From contig NC_008825.1 of the NCBI RefSeq assembly GCF_000015725.1, positions 1,798,001-1,862,000 on the forward strand: a DNA stretch of 64,000 nucleotides, given 5' to 3'. Below, in pieces: positions 32,837-41,459 of the stretch. The notes under the pieces are model-generated. The model made no database searches and was not told the DNA's origin. It was given only the letters and a program-made list of their open reading frames with translations. A program made the position numbers and the translations under genes. This stretch comes from Methylibium petroleiphilum PM1 (GTDB lineage Bacteria; Pseudomonadota; Gammaproteobacteria; Burkholderiales; Burkholderiaceae_C). Each line of letters begins with the position of its first letter. Position 1 is the stretch's first letter.

Positions 32837-35800
32837 TCAGGGGTTCTCGCCCTGGGCCTGGTACACGGCAGCAAGGTGGTCGTCGGCCGGGGTGTCCAGC
32901 CAGTCCACCTTGGCCATCTTGCGCACCACCACGAACTCGTCGCGGTTGGTGCCGATGGTTCCGTAGTAGTTGAAGCCGTAGCTGTACTGCGCGTAGCCGC
33001 CGATCATGTGCGTGGGCTTGGTGACGATGCGCGTCACCGAGTTGTGGATGCCCCCGCGCACGCCGGTGATCTCCGAGCCTGGCGCGTTGATGATCTTTTC
33101 CTGGGCGTGGTACATCATGGTCATGCCCGGCTTGACGCGCTGGCTGACCACCGCCCGCGCCGAGATCGCGCCGTTCACGTTGAACAGCTCGACCCAGTCG
33201 TTGTCGGCAATGCCCGCGGCCTTGGCGTCTTCTTCGCTCAGCCAGATGACGGGGCCGCCGCGGTTGAGCGTCAGCATCATCAGGTTGTCGCTGTAGGTGC
33301 TGTGGATGCCCCACTTCTGGTGCGGCGTGATGAAGTTCAGCACCACCTCCTTCTGCCCGTTGGGCTTGGCGCCCAGCATCGCGGCCGTGGTCTTCAGGTC
33401 CACCGGCGGGCGGTAGCTGCTGAAGCCCTCTCCGAAGGCCACCATCCAGGGGTGGTCCTGGTAGAACTGCTGGCGCCCGGTGAGGGTTCGCCAGGGGATC
33501 AGCTCATGCACGTTGGTGTAGCCGGCGTTGTACGAGACCTTCTCGCTCTCCAGACCGCTCCACGTGGGGCTGCTGATGATCTTGCGCGGCTGCGCCTGCA
33601 CGTCGCGGTAGCGGATCTTCTCGTCCTCGCGGTGCAGCGCCAGGTGCGTGTGGTCGCGGCCGGTGATCTTGCCCAGGGCCTCCCAGGCCTTCACGGCGAC
33701 GTGGCCGTTGGTCTCGGGCGCGAGCTGAAGGATCACCTCGCAGGCGTCGATGTCGCTCACGATGCGCGGGCGGCCTTCGGCGTCTACGCCGTTGAGTTCA
33801 GCCAGCTGCTTGACCTCGACCTCGGTCTTCCAGGCGATGCCCTTGCCGCCGTTGCCGACCTTGGTCATCAAGGGGCCCAGCGAGGTGAATCGCTTGAAGA
33901 CGCCAGGGTAGTCGCGCTCCACCACCGTCATCACCGGCGCCGTCTTGCCGGGGATCAGCTCGCACTCGCCCTTGCGCCACTCCTTGAAGTCCCAGCCCTG
34001 CGCCAGCTCGGCGGGCGTGTCGTGCTGCATGGGCGTCAGCACCAGTTCCTTCTCCACGCCCAGGTGGCCGACGCAGACCTCGCTGAAGGCCTTGGCGAAG
34101 CCCTTGTAGATTTCCCAGTCGCTGCGCGCCTGCCACACCGGATCCACGGCCGCGCTCAGCGGGTGGATGAAGGGGTGCATGTCGCTGGTGTTGAGGTCGT
34201 TCTTCTCGTACCAGCTGGCCGTGGGCAGCACGATGTCGCTGTACAGGCAGGTGGTGCTCATGCGGAAGTCGAGGGTCACCACGAGGTCGAGCTTGCCCTC
34301 GGGCGCGTGCTCGTGCCACTTCACCTCGTGCGGCTTGGCGTCGTCGCGGCCGAGGTCCTTGCCCTGCACGCCGTTCTCGGTCCCCAGCAGGTGCTTGCAA
34401 AAGTACTCGTGGCCCTTGCCGCTGCTGCCTAGCAGATTGCTGCGCCAGACGAACAGGTTTCGTGGCCAGTTCTGCGGCGCGTCGGGGTCCTCGCAGCTCA
34501 TCTCCAGGCGGCCGTCCTGCAGCGCGCGCACGGCGTAGTCCTTGGCGTCCTGGCCGGCGGCGGCGGCGTCCTTCACCACCTGCAGCGGGTTGGTCTTGAG
34601 CTGCGGCGCGCTGGGGAGCCAGCCCATGCGCTCAGCGCGCACGTTGTAGTCGATCAGGCTGCCGCCAAACTTGCCCTTGTCGGCCTCGGTCTTGAACAGC
34701 GGGCTCAGGATGCTCTCGACGCCCAGCTTCTCGTAGCGCCACTGGTCGGTGTGGGCGTAGAAGAAGCTGGTGCTGTTCTGCTGCCGAGGGGGGCGGATCC
34801 AGTCGGTGGCAAAGGCCAGCGGCACCCAGCCGGTCTGCGGGCGCAGCTTCTCCTGACCCACGTAGTGCGCCCAGCCGCCGCCGCTCTGGCCGATGCAGCC
34901 GCACATCATCAGCAGGTTGATGACGCCGCGGTAGTTCATGTCGGCGTGGTACCAGTGGTTCATCGCCGCGCCGATGATCACCATCGACTTGCCCCGTGTC
35001 TTCTCGGCATTGGCCGCGAACTCGCGGGCGACGGTGATCACCTGGGCGCGCGGCACGCCAGTGATCCGCTCCTGCCAGGCGGGGGTGTACGGGGCGTCGT
35101 CGTCATAGCTCTTTGCACCGCTGCCGAGGCCGCGGTCGATGCCGTACTGCGCGGCCTGCAGGTCGAACACCGTGGCCACCAGGGCGTGGCGCTCCTCGCC
35201 TTCCTTGCCCAGGCGCAGGCGCACGGCCGGGACACGGGCCTGGTTGAGCTCGCCACCGGCCTGCGGGCTGGGCGTGAAGTGCGGCACCTCGGCGCCGGCG
35301 AAGTAGGGGAAGGCCACGTCCACGACCTCGTGCGCCTGCGCGCCGTCTTCCAGCACGCTGAGCTTGAGCTTCACGTCGCTGTCATGGCGAGCCTCCTTGG
35401 CCTCGAGGTTCCACTTGCCAGCGTCGTCGCGGCCCTCGGCGCCCCAGCGGAAGCCGATGGAGCCATTGGGCAGCACGGCCTTGCCGACGGTGTCGAAGGC
35501 GACCGTCTTCCAGTCGGGGTTGTTGGTCTGGCCGAGCTTGCCGTTGAAGTCACTGGCCCGCAGGTAGCGCCCCGGGGCCAGCACCGTGCGCCCATCAGGC
35601 AGGCGCTTCTCTTCGAGCAGCACCAGCAGCGGCAGGTCGGTGTAGCGCCGCGCGTAGTCGTCGAAGTAGGCGGCGCGTCGATCGAAGAAGAACTCCTTCA
35701 GCGCCACATGGCCCATGGCCATGGCCAGCGCCGCGTCGGTGCCCTGCTTGGGGTGCAGCCACAGGTCGGCGAGCTTGCTGACCTCGGCGTAGTCGGGCGT

Positions 35801-36643
35801 GACGGCCACCGTCTTGGCGCCCTTGTAGCGCACCTCGGTGAAGAAGTGCGCATCGGGCGTGCGCGTCTGCGGCACGTTGCTGCCCCAGGCGATGATGTAG
35901 GTGCTGTTGTACCAATCGGCGCTCTCGGGTACGTCGGTCTGCTCGCCCCAGATCTGGGGGCTGGCCGGCGGCAGGTCGCAGTACCAGTCGTAGAAGCTCA
36001 TGCAGACGCCGCCGATGAGCGAGAGATAGCGCGATCCCGCGGCGTAGCTCACCATGCTCATGGCCGGGATGGGGCTGAAGCCGATCACACGGTCGGGGCC
36101 GTACTTCTTGATCGTGTAGACGTTGGCCGCGGCAATGAGCTGGTTGACCTCGTCCCAGCTCGAGCGGACGAAACCGCCCATGCCGCGCACCTTCTGGTAG
36201 CCGCGGCGCGTGGCTTCGTTCTCCACGACCAGCGTCCAGGCGTCCACCGGCGTCTTGCTCACCTTGAGCGCCGCGCGCCAGGCCTCGAGCAGGCGGCCGC
36301 GCACCATCGGGTACTTCACGCGGTTGGCGCTGTAGAGGTACCAGCTGTAGCTGGCGCCGCGGGCGCAGCCACGCGGCTCGTGATTGGGCAGGTCGGCGCG
36401 GGTGCGCGGGTAATCGGTCTGCTGGGTTTCCCAGGTGACGATGCCGCCCTTGACGTAGATCTTCCAGCTGCAGCTGCCCGTGCAGTTGACGCCGTGCGTG
36501 CTGCGAACGATCTTGTCGTGGGCCCAGCGGTTGCGGTAAGCGTCTTCCCAGGTGCGGTCTTCGCCGGTGGTGCGGCCGTGGTCGCCCGAGAAGGCTTCCT
36601 GCGGCAGCTTGAAGTGCGTGAGGCGGTCGAGAAAGTGGGACAT
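32837..36643 (-). CDS. narG: Nitrate reductase alpha (catalytic) subunit NarG
   Basis: This 1268-residue molybdoenzyme reduces nitrate to nitrite in the cytoplasm. The N-terminal 4Fe-4S ligands are His50, Cys54, Cys58 and Cys93 (THGVNCTGSC and EPRGCARG). The molybdenum region ESADWYNSTYIIAWGSNVPQ holds the expected Asp ligand. No twin-arginine signal is present, as usual for NarG. Full length, with no frameshift. An in-frame upstream extension is Arg/Ser-rich and rejected. Confidence 0.97.
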   Translation of the reverse strand: MSHFLDRLTHFKLPQEAFSGDHGRTTGEDRTWEDAYRNRWAHDKIVRSTHGVNCTGSCSWKIYVKGGIVTWETQQTDYPRTRADLPNHEPRGCARGASYSWYLYSANRVKYPMVRGRLLEAWRAALKVSKTPVDAWTLVVENEATRRGYQKVRGMGGFVRSSWDEVNQLIAAANVYTIKKYGPDRVIGFSPIPAMSMVSYAAGSRYLSLIGGVCMSFYDWYCDLPPASPQIWGEQTDVPESADWYNSTYIIAWGSNVPQTRTPDAHFFTEVRYKGAKTVAVTPDYAEVSKLADLWLHPKQGTDAALAMAMGHVALKEFFFDRRAAYFDDYARRYTDLPLLVLLEEKRLPDGRTVLAPGRYLRASDFNGKLGQTNNPDWKTVAFDTVGKAVLPNGSIGFRWGAEGRDDAGKWNLEAKEARHDSDVKLKLSVLEDGAQAHEVVDVAFPYFAGAEVPHFTPSPQAGGELNQARVPAVRLRLGKEGEERHALVATVFDLQAAQYGIDRGLGSGAKSYDDDAPYTPAWQERITGVPRAQVITVAREFAANAEKTRGKSMVIIGAAMNHWYHADMNYRGVINLLMMCGCIGQSGGGWAHYVGQEKLRPQTGWVPLAFATDWIRPPRQQNSTSFFYAHTDQWRYEKLGVESILSPLFKTEADKGKFGGSLIDYNVRAERMGWLPSAPQLKTNPLQVVKDAAAAGQDAKDYAVRALQDGRLEMSCEDPDAPQNWPRNLFVWRSNLLGSSGKGHEYFCKHLLGTENGVQGKDLGRDDAKPHEVKWHEHAPEGKLDLVVTLDFRMSTTCLYSDIVLPTASWYEKNDLNTSDMHPFIHPLSAAVDPVWQARSDWEIYKGFAKAFSEVCVGHLGVEKELVLTPMQHDTPAELAQGWDFKEWRKGECELIPGKTAPVMTVVERDYPGVFKRFTSLGPLMTKVGNGGKGIAWKTEVEVKQLAELNGVDAEGRPRIVSDIDACEVILQLAPETNGHVAVKAWEALGKITGRDHTHLALHREDEKIRYRDVQAQPRKIISSPTWSGLESEKVSYNAGYTNVHELIPWRTLTGRQQFYQDHPWMVAFGEGFSSYRPPVDLKTTAAMLGAKPNGQKEVVLNFITPHQKWGIHSTYSDNLMMLTLNRGGPVIWLSEEDAKAAGIADNDWVELFNVNGAISARAVVSQRVKPGMTMMYHAQEKIINAPGSEITGVRGGIHNSVTRIVTKPTHMIGGYAQYSYGFNYYGTIGTNRDEFVVVRKMAKVDWLDTPADDHLAAVYQAQGENP

Positions 36644-36692
36644 GCGAAGGTTCCTCAGGTGAACGCGGGCAAAGGGGTGGGCATCGAGGCGC

Positions 36693-38069
36693 TCAGCAGG
36701 GCGTGGCCGCCGAGGGGCGGCCGTACTGCCACCACGTGACCGCGATGCAGGACAGGTAGAAGAAGGCGAACAGCTGCAGCGCCGGTGCCGGGCCCGAGCC
36801 CGTGGCGATGGCTGTTCCCAGTGCCTTGGGGATGACGAAGCCGCCGTAGGCGCCCACGGCGCTGGCAAAGCCCAGCGTGGCGCCGGCCTCGCGCAGGGCG
36901 CGGGCCGCAGCTTGGTCGGCGCTCTCCTTGCCGTGCAGCAGGCGCTGCTGGTGGTCTTCGGCGTAGGCCAGCGGGATCATCTTGAAGACGCTGCTGCTGC
37001 CGATCCCGGCGGCGGCGAACAGCACCATGGCCGCGGGCACGAACAGCGGCAGCGACACCGCCTGGCCCGGCTGACCGATGGCCACCAAAGCCACCAGCGT
37101 GGCGGCCAGCAGTGCCACGAAGGCCAGCAGGGTGACCCGGGCCGCGCCCAGGCGGTCGGCCAGCAGCCCACCCGCTGGCCGCAGTACAGCGCCCAGCAGA
37201 GGGCCGGCCCACACCCACAGCAGCGGGTCCGCGCCGGGCAGGCGGCTTTGCAGCAGCAGCGGCAGCGCCGCGGCCCAGCCGATGAAGCTGCCGAAGCTGC
37301 CCAGGTACAGCCAGCTCAGCAGCCAGTTGTGGCGCCGCGCGATGACGACGGCCTGCTCGCCGAAGCGGCCGCGCACGGGGGCGAGGTCGTCGAGCCCGAA
37401 CCAGCAGCCCACGGCGCAGGCCACGATCAGCGGCACCCACAGCCAGCCGGCGTTCTGCAGCCACAGCGCGTGGCCATCGGCCGCGGCCTGCGGCGCACCG
37501 CCCAGGGTGCCCAGCATCGCCGTGCCCACCACCACCGGCACCAGCGCTTGCGCCAGTGGCACGCCCAGGTGGCCAAGCCCGGCGCTCACACCCAGGGCCC
37601 AGCCCAGCGAACGCCGCGGGAAGAAGGCGCTCACGTGGGCCATGGCGCTGGCGAAGTGGCCGCCGCCCAGGCCGGCCAGCAGGGCCAGCGCCACGAACAC
37701 CTCGTAGGGCGTGGCGGCGTCCTGCACCGCCCAGGCCAGGCCCAGCGTGGGCAGCAGCAGGCTGGCGGTGGACAAGGCCGTGAACCGGCGGCCGCCGAAG
37801 GTGGGCACGGCGAAGGCGTAGACCACGCGCAGCGTGGCCCCGCTGAGCGCGGGCAGCGCGGTCAGCCAGAACAGCTGGTTGGTGGTGAAGCGAAAACCCG
37901 CCGCCGGCAGGTGCACCACCACCACCGACCACAGCATCCACACCCCGAAGGCCAGCACCAGGGCCAGCGTCGACAGCCACAGGTTGCGCTCGGCCACACG
38001 ACGGCCCTGGAGGCGCCAGAACGTGGCGTCCTCCGGGTTCCAGTGCGTGATCAGGTGCGAGGCCGACAT
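36693..38069 (-). CDS. Third NarK-family nitrate/nitrite transporter
   Basis: This 458-residue major facilitator protein has twelve membrane segments. The N-terminal WNPEDATFWRLQGRRVAERNL matches the start of the neighbouring 552-residue transporter, pointing to an old duplication. Nitrate-signature-like glycine runs are present (GLGGGHFASAMAHVSAFFP, FASAVGAYGGFVIPKALG). Nearest narG in the array. Substrate and direction are not deducible. Confidence 0.82.
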   Translation of the reverse strand: MSASHLITHWNPEDATFWRLQGRRVAERNLWLSTLALVLAFGVWMLWSVVVVHLPAAGFRFTTNQLFWLTALPALSGATLRVVYAFAVPTFGGRRFTALSTASLLLPTLGLAWAVQDAATPYEVFVALALLAGLGGGHFASAMAHVSAFFPRRSLGWALGVSAGLGHLGVPLAQALVPVVVGTAMLGTLGGAPQAAADGHALWLQNAGWLWVPLIVACAVGCWFGLDDLAPVRGRFGEQAVVIARRHNWLLSWLYLGSFGSFIGWAAALPLLLQSRLPGADPLLWVWAGPLLGAVLRPAGGLLADRLGAARVTLLAFVALLAATLVALVAIGQPGQAVSLPLFVPAAMVLFAAAGIGSSSVFKMIPLAYAEDHQQRLLHGKESADQAAARALREAGATLGFASAVGAYGGFVIPKALGTAIATGSGPAPALQLFAFFYLSCIAVTWWQYGRPSAATPC

Positions 38070-38097
38070 GGCGTGAACGGGTGGCGGAATCGTGGGC

Positions 38098-39756
38098 TCA
38101 GGGGTTCTTCACGTACGCGCCCGCGCGCAGGTAGAACCACCAGTTGATGACGAGGCACAGCGCGTAGAACACCGCGAAGCCATAGAACGCGGTCTGCGGT
38201 GTGCCGGCCTTGATCTGCTGGCCGATCAGCACCGGGGCCACGAAGGCGCCGTAGGCGGCCACCGCCGAAGTCCAGCCCAGCACGGGGCCGGCCTGGGCGC
38301 GGTCGAAGATCACGCCGATGGTGCGGAAGGTGCTGCCGTTGCCGATGCCGCTGGCAAAGAACAGCAGCATGAACAGCCCCAGGAACAGCGGGAAGTAATG
38401 CTCCGGCGTGGCCGAGGCGTAGGCCAGGCTCATCACGTAGCCCACGCCCACCGCGCCCGCGGCCATGAGCACGGTGATGATCTGCGTGACGATGGAGCCG
38501 CCGAACTTGTCGGAGATCCAGCCGCCCAGCGGCCGCACCGCAGCACCCACGAAGGGGCCGATCCACGCGTAGGTCAGCGCCGACGGGGCGTTCGGGTTCT
38601 TCAGCGTGTGAGTCATCACGCCATCGGCGCCCGGCACGTGCTGGAAGCCGAAGATCACCGTGATGGCCAGCGGCAGCGCCATCGAGAAGCCGATGAAGGA
38701 GCCGAAGGTGACGATGTACAGGGCCGTCAGGCTCCAGGTGTGCTTGTCGCGGAAGATCGCGAACTGCTTCTTCACGCCTTCCTTCATCTCGCCGAAGGCC
38801 GCCAGGCGCATCACCGCCAGTGCGAGCACGATGTCCAGCGGGATGGCCACCCACATGCTCAGCACGCCCAGGCCGGTGGGTGCCGGCAGGTAGAGCCAGA
38901 GCATGAAGATCGCGGGCACGAAGGCCAGCGTGTAGAGGTAGGTGATCTTCGCGAAGGCGGTGATCGGAGAGCCCGTGTTGGGCGACACCGTCTTCAGGTT
39001 GTTCATGCCCCACCAGCACAGGATGGAGAGCGGCACCAGCGACAGCACCCAGGCGAAGCCCGCGTTCTGGATCCACGTCGGCGTGCCGGCGGCAATCTTG
39101 CCGAAGATCCAGCCGCTGTCCTTCACCAGTGTCATGGGCTCGCCGCCGAAGGCGCCGAGCAGCGGCAGCGTCATCACCAGCGGGATGACGATCTGCATGG
39201 TCGTGACGCCGAAGTTGCCCAGCCCCGCGTTGAGCCCCAGCGCCGTGCCCTGCAGCCGCTTCGGGAAGAAGGTGCTGATGTTGCTCATCGAGCTGGCGAA
39301 GTTGCCGCCGCCCACGCCGCTCCACAGCGCCATCAGCTGGAACACCCACAGCGGCCACTCCGGGTGCTGCAGCGCGATGCCGGTGCCGATGGCCGGCGCC
39401 AGCAGCATCGCGGTGGTCAGGAAGATGGTGTTGCGGCCACCGGCCAGGCGGATGAGGAAGCTCGCCGGGATGCGCATGGTGGCACCCGCGATGCCAGCGA
39501 TGGCGGTGAGCGTGAACAGCTCGGCCTGGGTGAACGGAAAGCCCAGGTTGAGCATCTGCACGGTGATGATTCCCCACATGCCCCAGACGGCAAAGCCGCA
39601 GAGCAGGGCGGGAATGGACAGCCACAGGTTGCGGTACGCCACCTTGCTGCCCGTGCTGGCCCAGAAGGCCTCGTCCTCGGGTCGCCAGTCGGCGATGTCG
39701 GCGCTGCGGCCGGGGGTGGCGCCGGCGCCGGGCGCCGGGGCGGTGCGTGTCGTCAT
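38098..39756 (-). CDS. narK: NarK-type nitrate/nitrite antiporter (second NarK)
   Basis: From ATG 39756 this is a 552-residue major facilitator transporter with about twelve membrane segments and extended inner loops, typical of the NarK2 group. Signature motifs are GVGGGNFASSMSNISTFFPKR and VAAYGAFVAPVLIGQQ. Proteins of this class exchange nitrite for nitrate and so link uptake to export. It is the middle of three tandem transporters. Confidence 0.88.
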   Translation of the reverse strand: MTTRTAPAPGAGATPGRSADIADWRPEDEAFWASTGSKVAYRNLWLSIPALLCGFAVWGMWGIITVQMLNLGFPFTQAELFTLTAIAGIAGATMRIPASFLIRLAGGRNTIFLTTAMLLAPAIGTGIALQHPEWPLWVFQLMALWSGVGGGNFASSMSNISTFFPKRLQGTALGLNAGLGNFGVTTMQIVIPLVMTLPLLGAFGGEPMTLVKDSGWIFGKIAAGTPTWIQNAGFAWVLSLVPLSILCWWGMNNLKTVSPNTGSPITAFAKITYLYTLAFVPAIFMLWLYLPAPTGLGVLSMWVAIPLDIVLALAVMRLAAFGEMKEGVKKQFAIFRDKHTWSLTALYIVTFGSFIGFSMALPLAITVIFGFQHVPGADGVMTHTLKNPNAPSALTYAWIGPFVGAAVRPLGGWISDKFGGSIVTQIITVLMAAGAVGVGYVMSLAYASATPEHYFPLFLGLFMLLFFASGIGNGSTFRTIGVIFDRAQAGPVLGWTSAVAAYGAFVAPVLIGQQIKAGTPQTAFYGFAVFYALCLVINWWFYLRAGAYVKNP

Positions 39757-39783
39757 GGTGTTCTCCTGCCGCGGCACCGGGGT

Positions 39784-41094
39784 TCAGTCCGCGAGCTTGA
39801 ATACGGGGGCGTCGCGGCCCATCACCGGGGTGCGGCGCACCTCGGTCCAGTACATCCAGATCAGGCTCACCCAGACCACGCCGTACATCAGCATGAAGGC
39901 GCTGGAGCGGATGCCGGTGAGGTCCATCAGCACGCCGAAGAGGATGGGCAGGACGAAGCCGCCCAGGCCGCCGGCCAGGCCCACGATGCCGCTGACCGCG
40001 CCGATGTTGTTCGGGTACTCGTCGCCCAGGTACTTGAAGACGCTGGCCTTGCCGAAGGCCCAGGCCACGCCCAGCACGGCCATCAGCACGGTGAACCAGA
40101 CGACGTTCAGGCCGATCTCGAAGGTCTTCGGGCCGTTGACGGTGAGCACCGTGAACTGCGTCTGCGGGTAGCTCAGCAGGAACAGGCAGATCCAGCTCAC
40201 CCACATCACCCACCAGGTGACCTTGTGCGCGCCGTACTTGTCGGACAGCACGCCGCCAACGGCCCGCAGCACGCCGCCGGGCAGGCTGAAGCACGCGGCC
40301 AGCAGCGCCGCGGTGGTGATGGACAGGCCGAACTCGCCGACGTAGTACTGCACCATCCACAGCGCCAGCGCCACGTAGCCACCGAAGACGATGCTGTAGT
40401 ACTGGCAGTACTTGAGCACCGCGGGGTCCTTGAGCAGCTTGAGCTGGTCCGACAGCTTGGTGTCACTGGGCACCACGTGCTTGGGGTCGTGGTGGCTGAA
40501 GAACCAGAACACGACGACGGTGAGGGCCATGATCGCGGCGTACACCTGCGGCACGGCCGCCCAGCCCAGCGCAGCGATGATGGCCGGAGCGACGAACTTG
40601 TTGACGGCGCTGCCCGAGTTGCCAGCGCCGTACACGCCCATCGCCATGCCCTTCTTTTCCTTCGGGAACCAGCGCGCGACGTAGGGGGTGCCGACGCTGA
40701 AGGAGCCGCCGGCCAGGCCGACAAACAGGCCGATCACCAGGAAGTGCCAGTACGCCGTGGCGTAGGACATCAGGAAGATCGGCGGCACGGTGATGGCCAT
40801 CAGCACCGTCATCACGATGCGGCCGCCGTAGCGGTCGGTCCAGATGCCCAGCGGCACGCGGATCAGCGAGCCCGTGAGCACCGGCGTGGCCGTGAGCAGG
40901 CCGAACTCAGTGGCGTTCAGGCCCAGCTGCTTCTTCAGTGGGATGCCGATGACGCCAAACATCATCCACACCATGAAGCACACGGTGAAGGCCAGGGTGC
41001 TGACGATGAGCACGCTCCAGGCCTTGGAAGAGGTGGTGGCGCTGCTGCTCCGCGAGGGGACGTTGGGCGAGGGTGAGGTGGTGACGGCGGCCAT
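39784..41094 (-). CDS. narK: NarK1-type nitrate/proton symporter
   Basis: This 436-residue transporter is of the NarK1 group, with signature motifs GLAGGSFSVGTPYVARWFP and GIVGLAGGLGGFVLP. NarK1 proteins bring in the first nitrate with protons. It is the promoter-proximal gene of the array; its gene start lies about 150 bases downstream of the Fnr/Dnr box. Adjacent NarK1 and NarK2 genes echo the fused NarK1-NarK2 protein of some denitrifiers. Confidence 0.88.
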   Translation of the reverse strand: MAAVTTSPSPNVPSRSSSATTSSKAWSVLIVSTLAFTVCFMVWMMFGVIGIPLKKQLGLNATEFGLLTATPVLTGSLIRVPLGIWTDRYGGRIVMTVLMAITVPPIFLMSYATAYWHFLVIGLFVGLAGGSFSVGTPYVARWFPKEKKGMAMGVYGAGNSGSAVNKFVAPAIIAALGWAAVPQVYAAIMALTVVVFWFFSHHDPKHVVPSDTKLSDQLKLLKDPAVLKYCQYYSIVFGGYVALALWMVQYYVGEFGLSITTAALLAACFSLPGGVLRAVGGVLSDKYGAHKVTWWVMWVSWICLFLLSYPQTQFTVLTVNGPKTFEIGLNVVWFTVLMAVLGVAWAFGKASVFKYLGDEYPNNIGAVSGIVGLAGGLGGFVLPILFGVLMDLTGIRSSAFMLMYGVVWVSLIWMYWTEVRRTPVMGRDAPVFKLAD

Positions 41095-41204
41095 GACGGG
41101 CTCCGGGCTGGAATGCCGTCACTGTCAGCCTCGCGCGCCCGGCCCACCATCCGCCAGCGGCACTGGCGGGCTGCGGCAGAAGGTGTAGTCGGGGTCGGCG
41201 GGGC

Positions 41205-41222
41205 TAGTTCTGAAGAACTAGA
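41205..41222. promoter_or_regulatory. Perfect 18-bp palindrome near the predicted nar transcription start
   Basis: CTAGTTCTGAAGAACTAG has eight-base arms around a two-base centre. If the neighbouring Fnr/Dnr box works at -41.5, transcription should start near 41211, inside this dyad. It could be an operator for another regulator or a 5' mRNA hairpin. Confidence 0.7.
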
Positions 41223-41245
41223 GGGGAGCCGCGGGCGGCTGCTTT

Positions 41246-41259
41246 TTGAGGTGGATCAA
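41246..41259. promoter_or_regulatory. Fnr/Dnr-type box of the nar operon
   Basis: TTGAGGTGGATCAA matches nine of ten fixed positions of TTGAT-N4-ATCAA. It lies upstream of narK1 and is the only such box for the whole array down to nnrS. The site would give a leader of about 117 bases. Confidence 0.7.
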
Positions 41260-41459
41260 GACGCCGGTATGGGCGGTCGAGTTCGGGGCTGTGAGCCAAG
41301 CGCTACAGCGGGGGCAGCGCTGATGTCTCTCAGTCCGCCGGGCAACGGGCCCGCCCTAACCTGTACGAACAGCCATTCGGTCCGCTGTGCTGATCCCGGT
41401 CCCGCTGGTCAGTTGCGCGGAAGTGGAGAACGGCCCACACCTATGCCCACTCAAGACTG

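Noticed and set aside
32837-36868. N-terminal extension of NarG by 75 residues
   Set aside because: Arg/Ser/Pro-rich sequence lacking similarity to NarG; ATG 36643 gives the standard N-terminus.
13222-41094. Complete denitrification pathway
   Set aside because: Only nitrate reductase and NO-response genes are present; no nirS/K, norB or nosZ is visible in the window, so nitrite reduction cannot be claimed.
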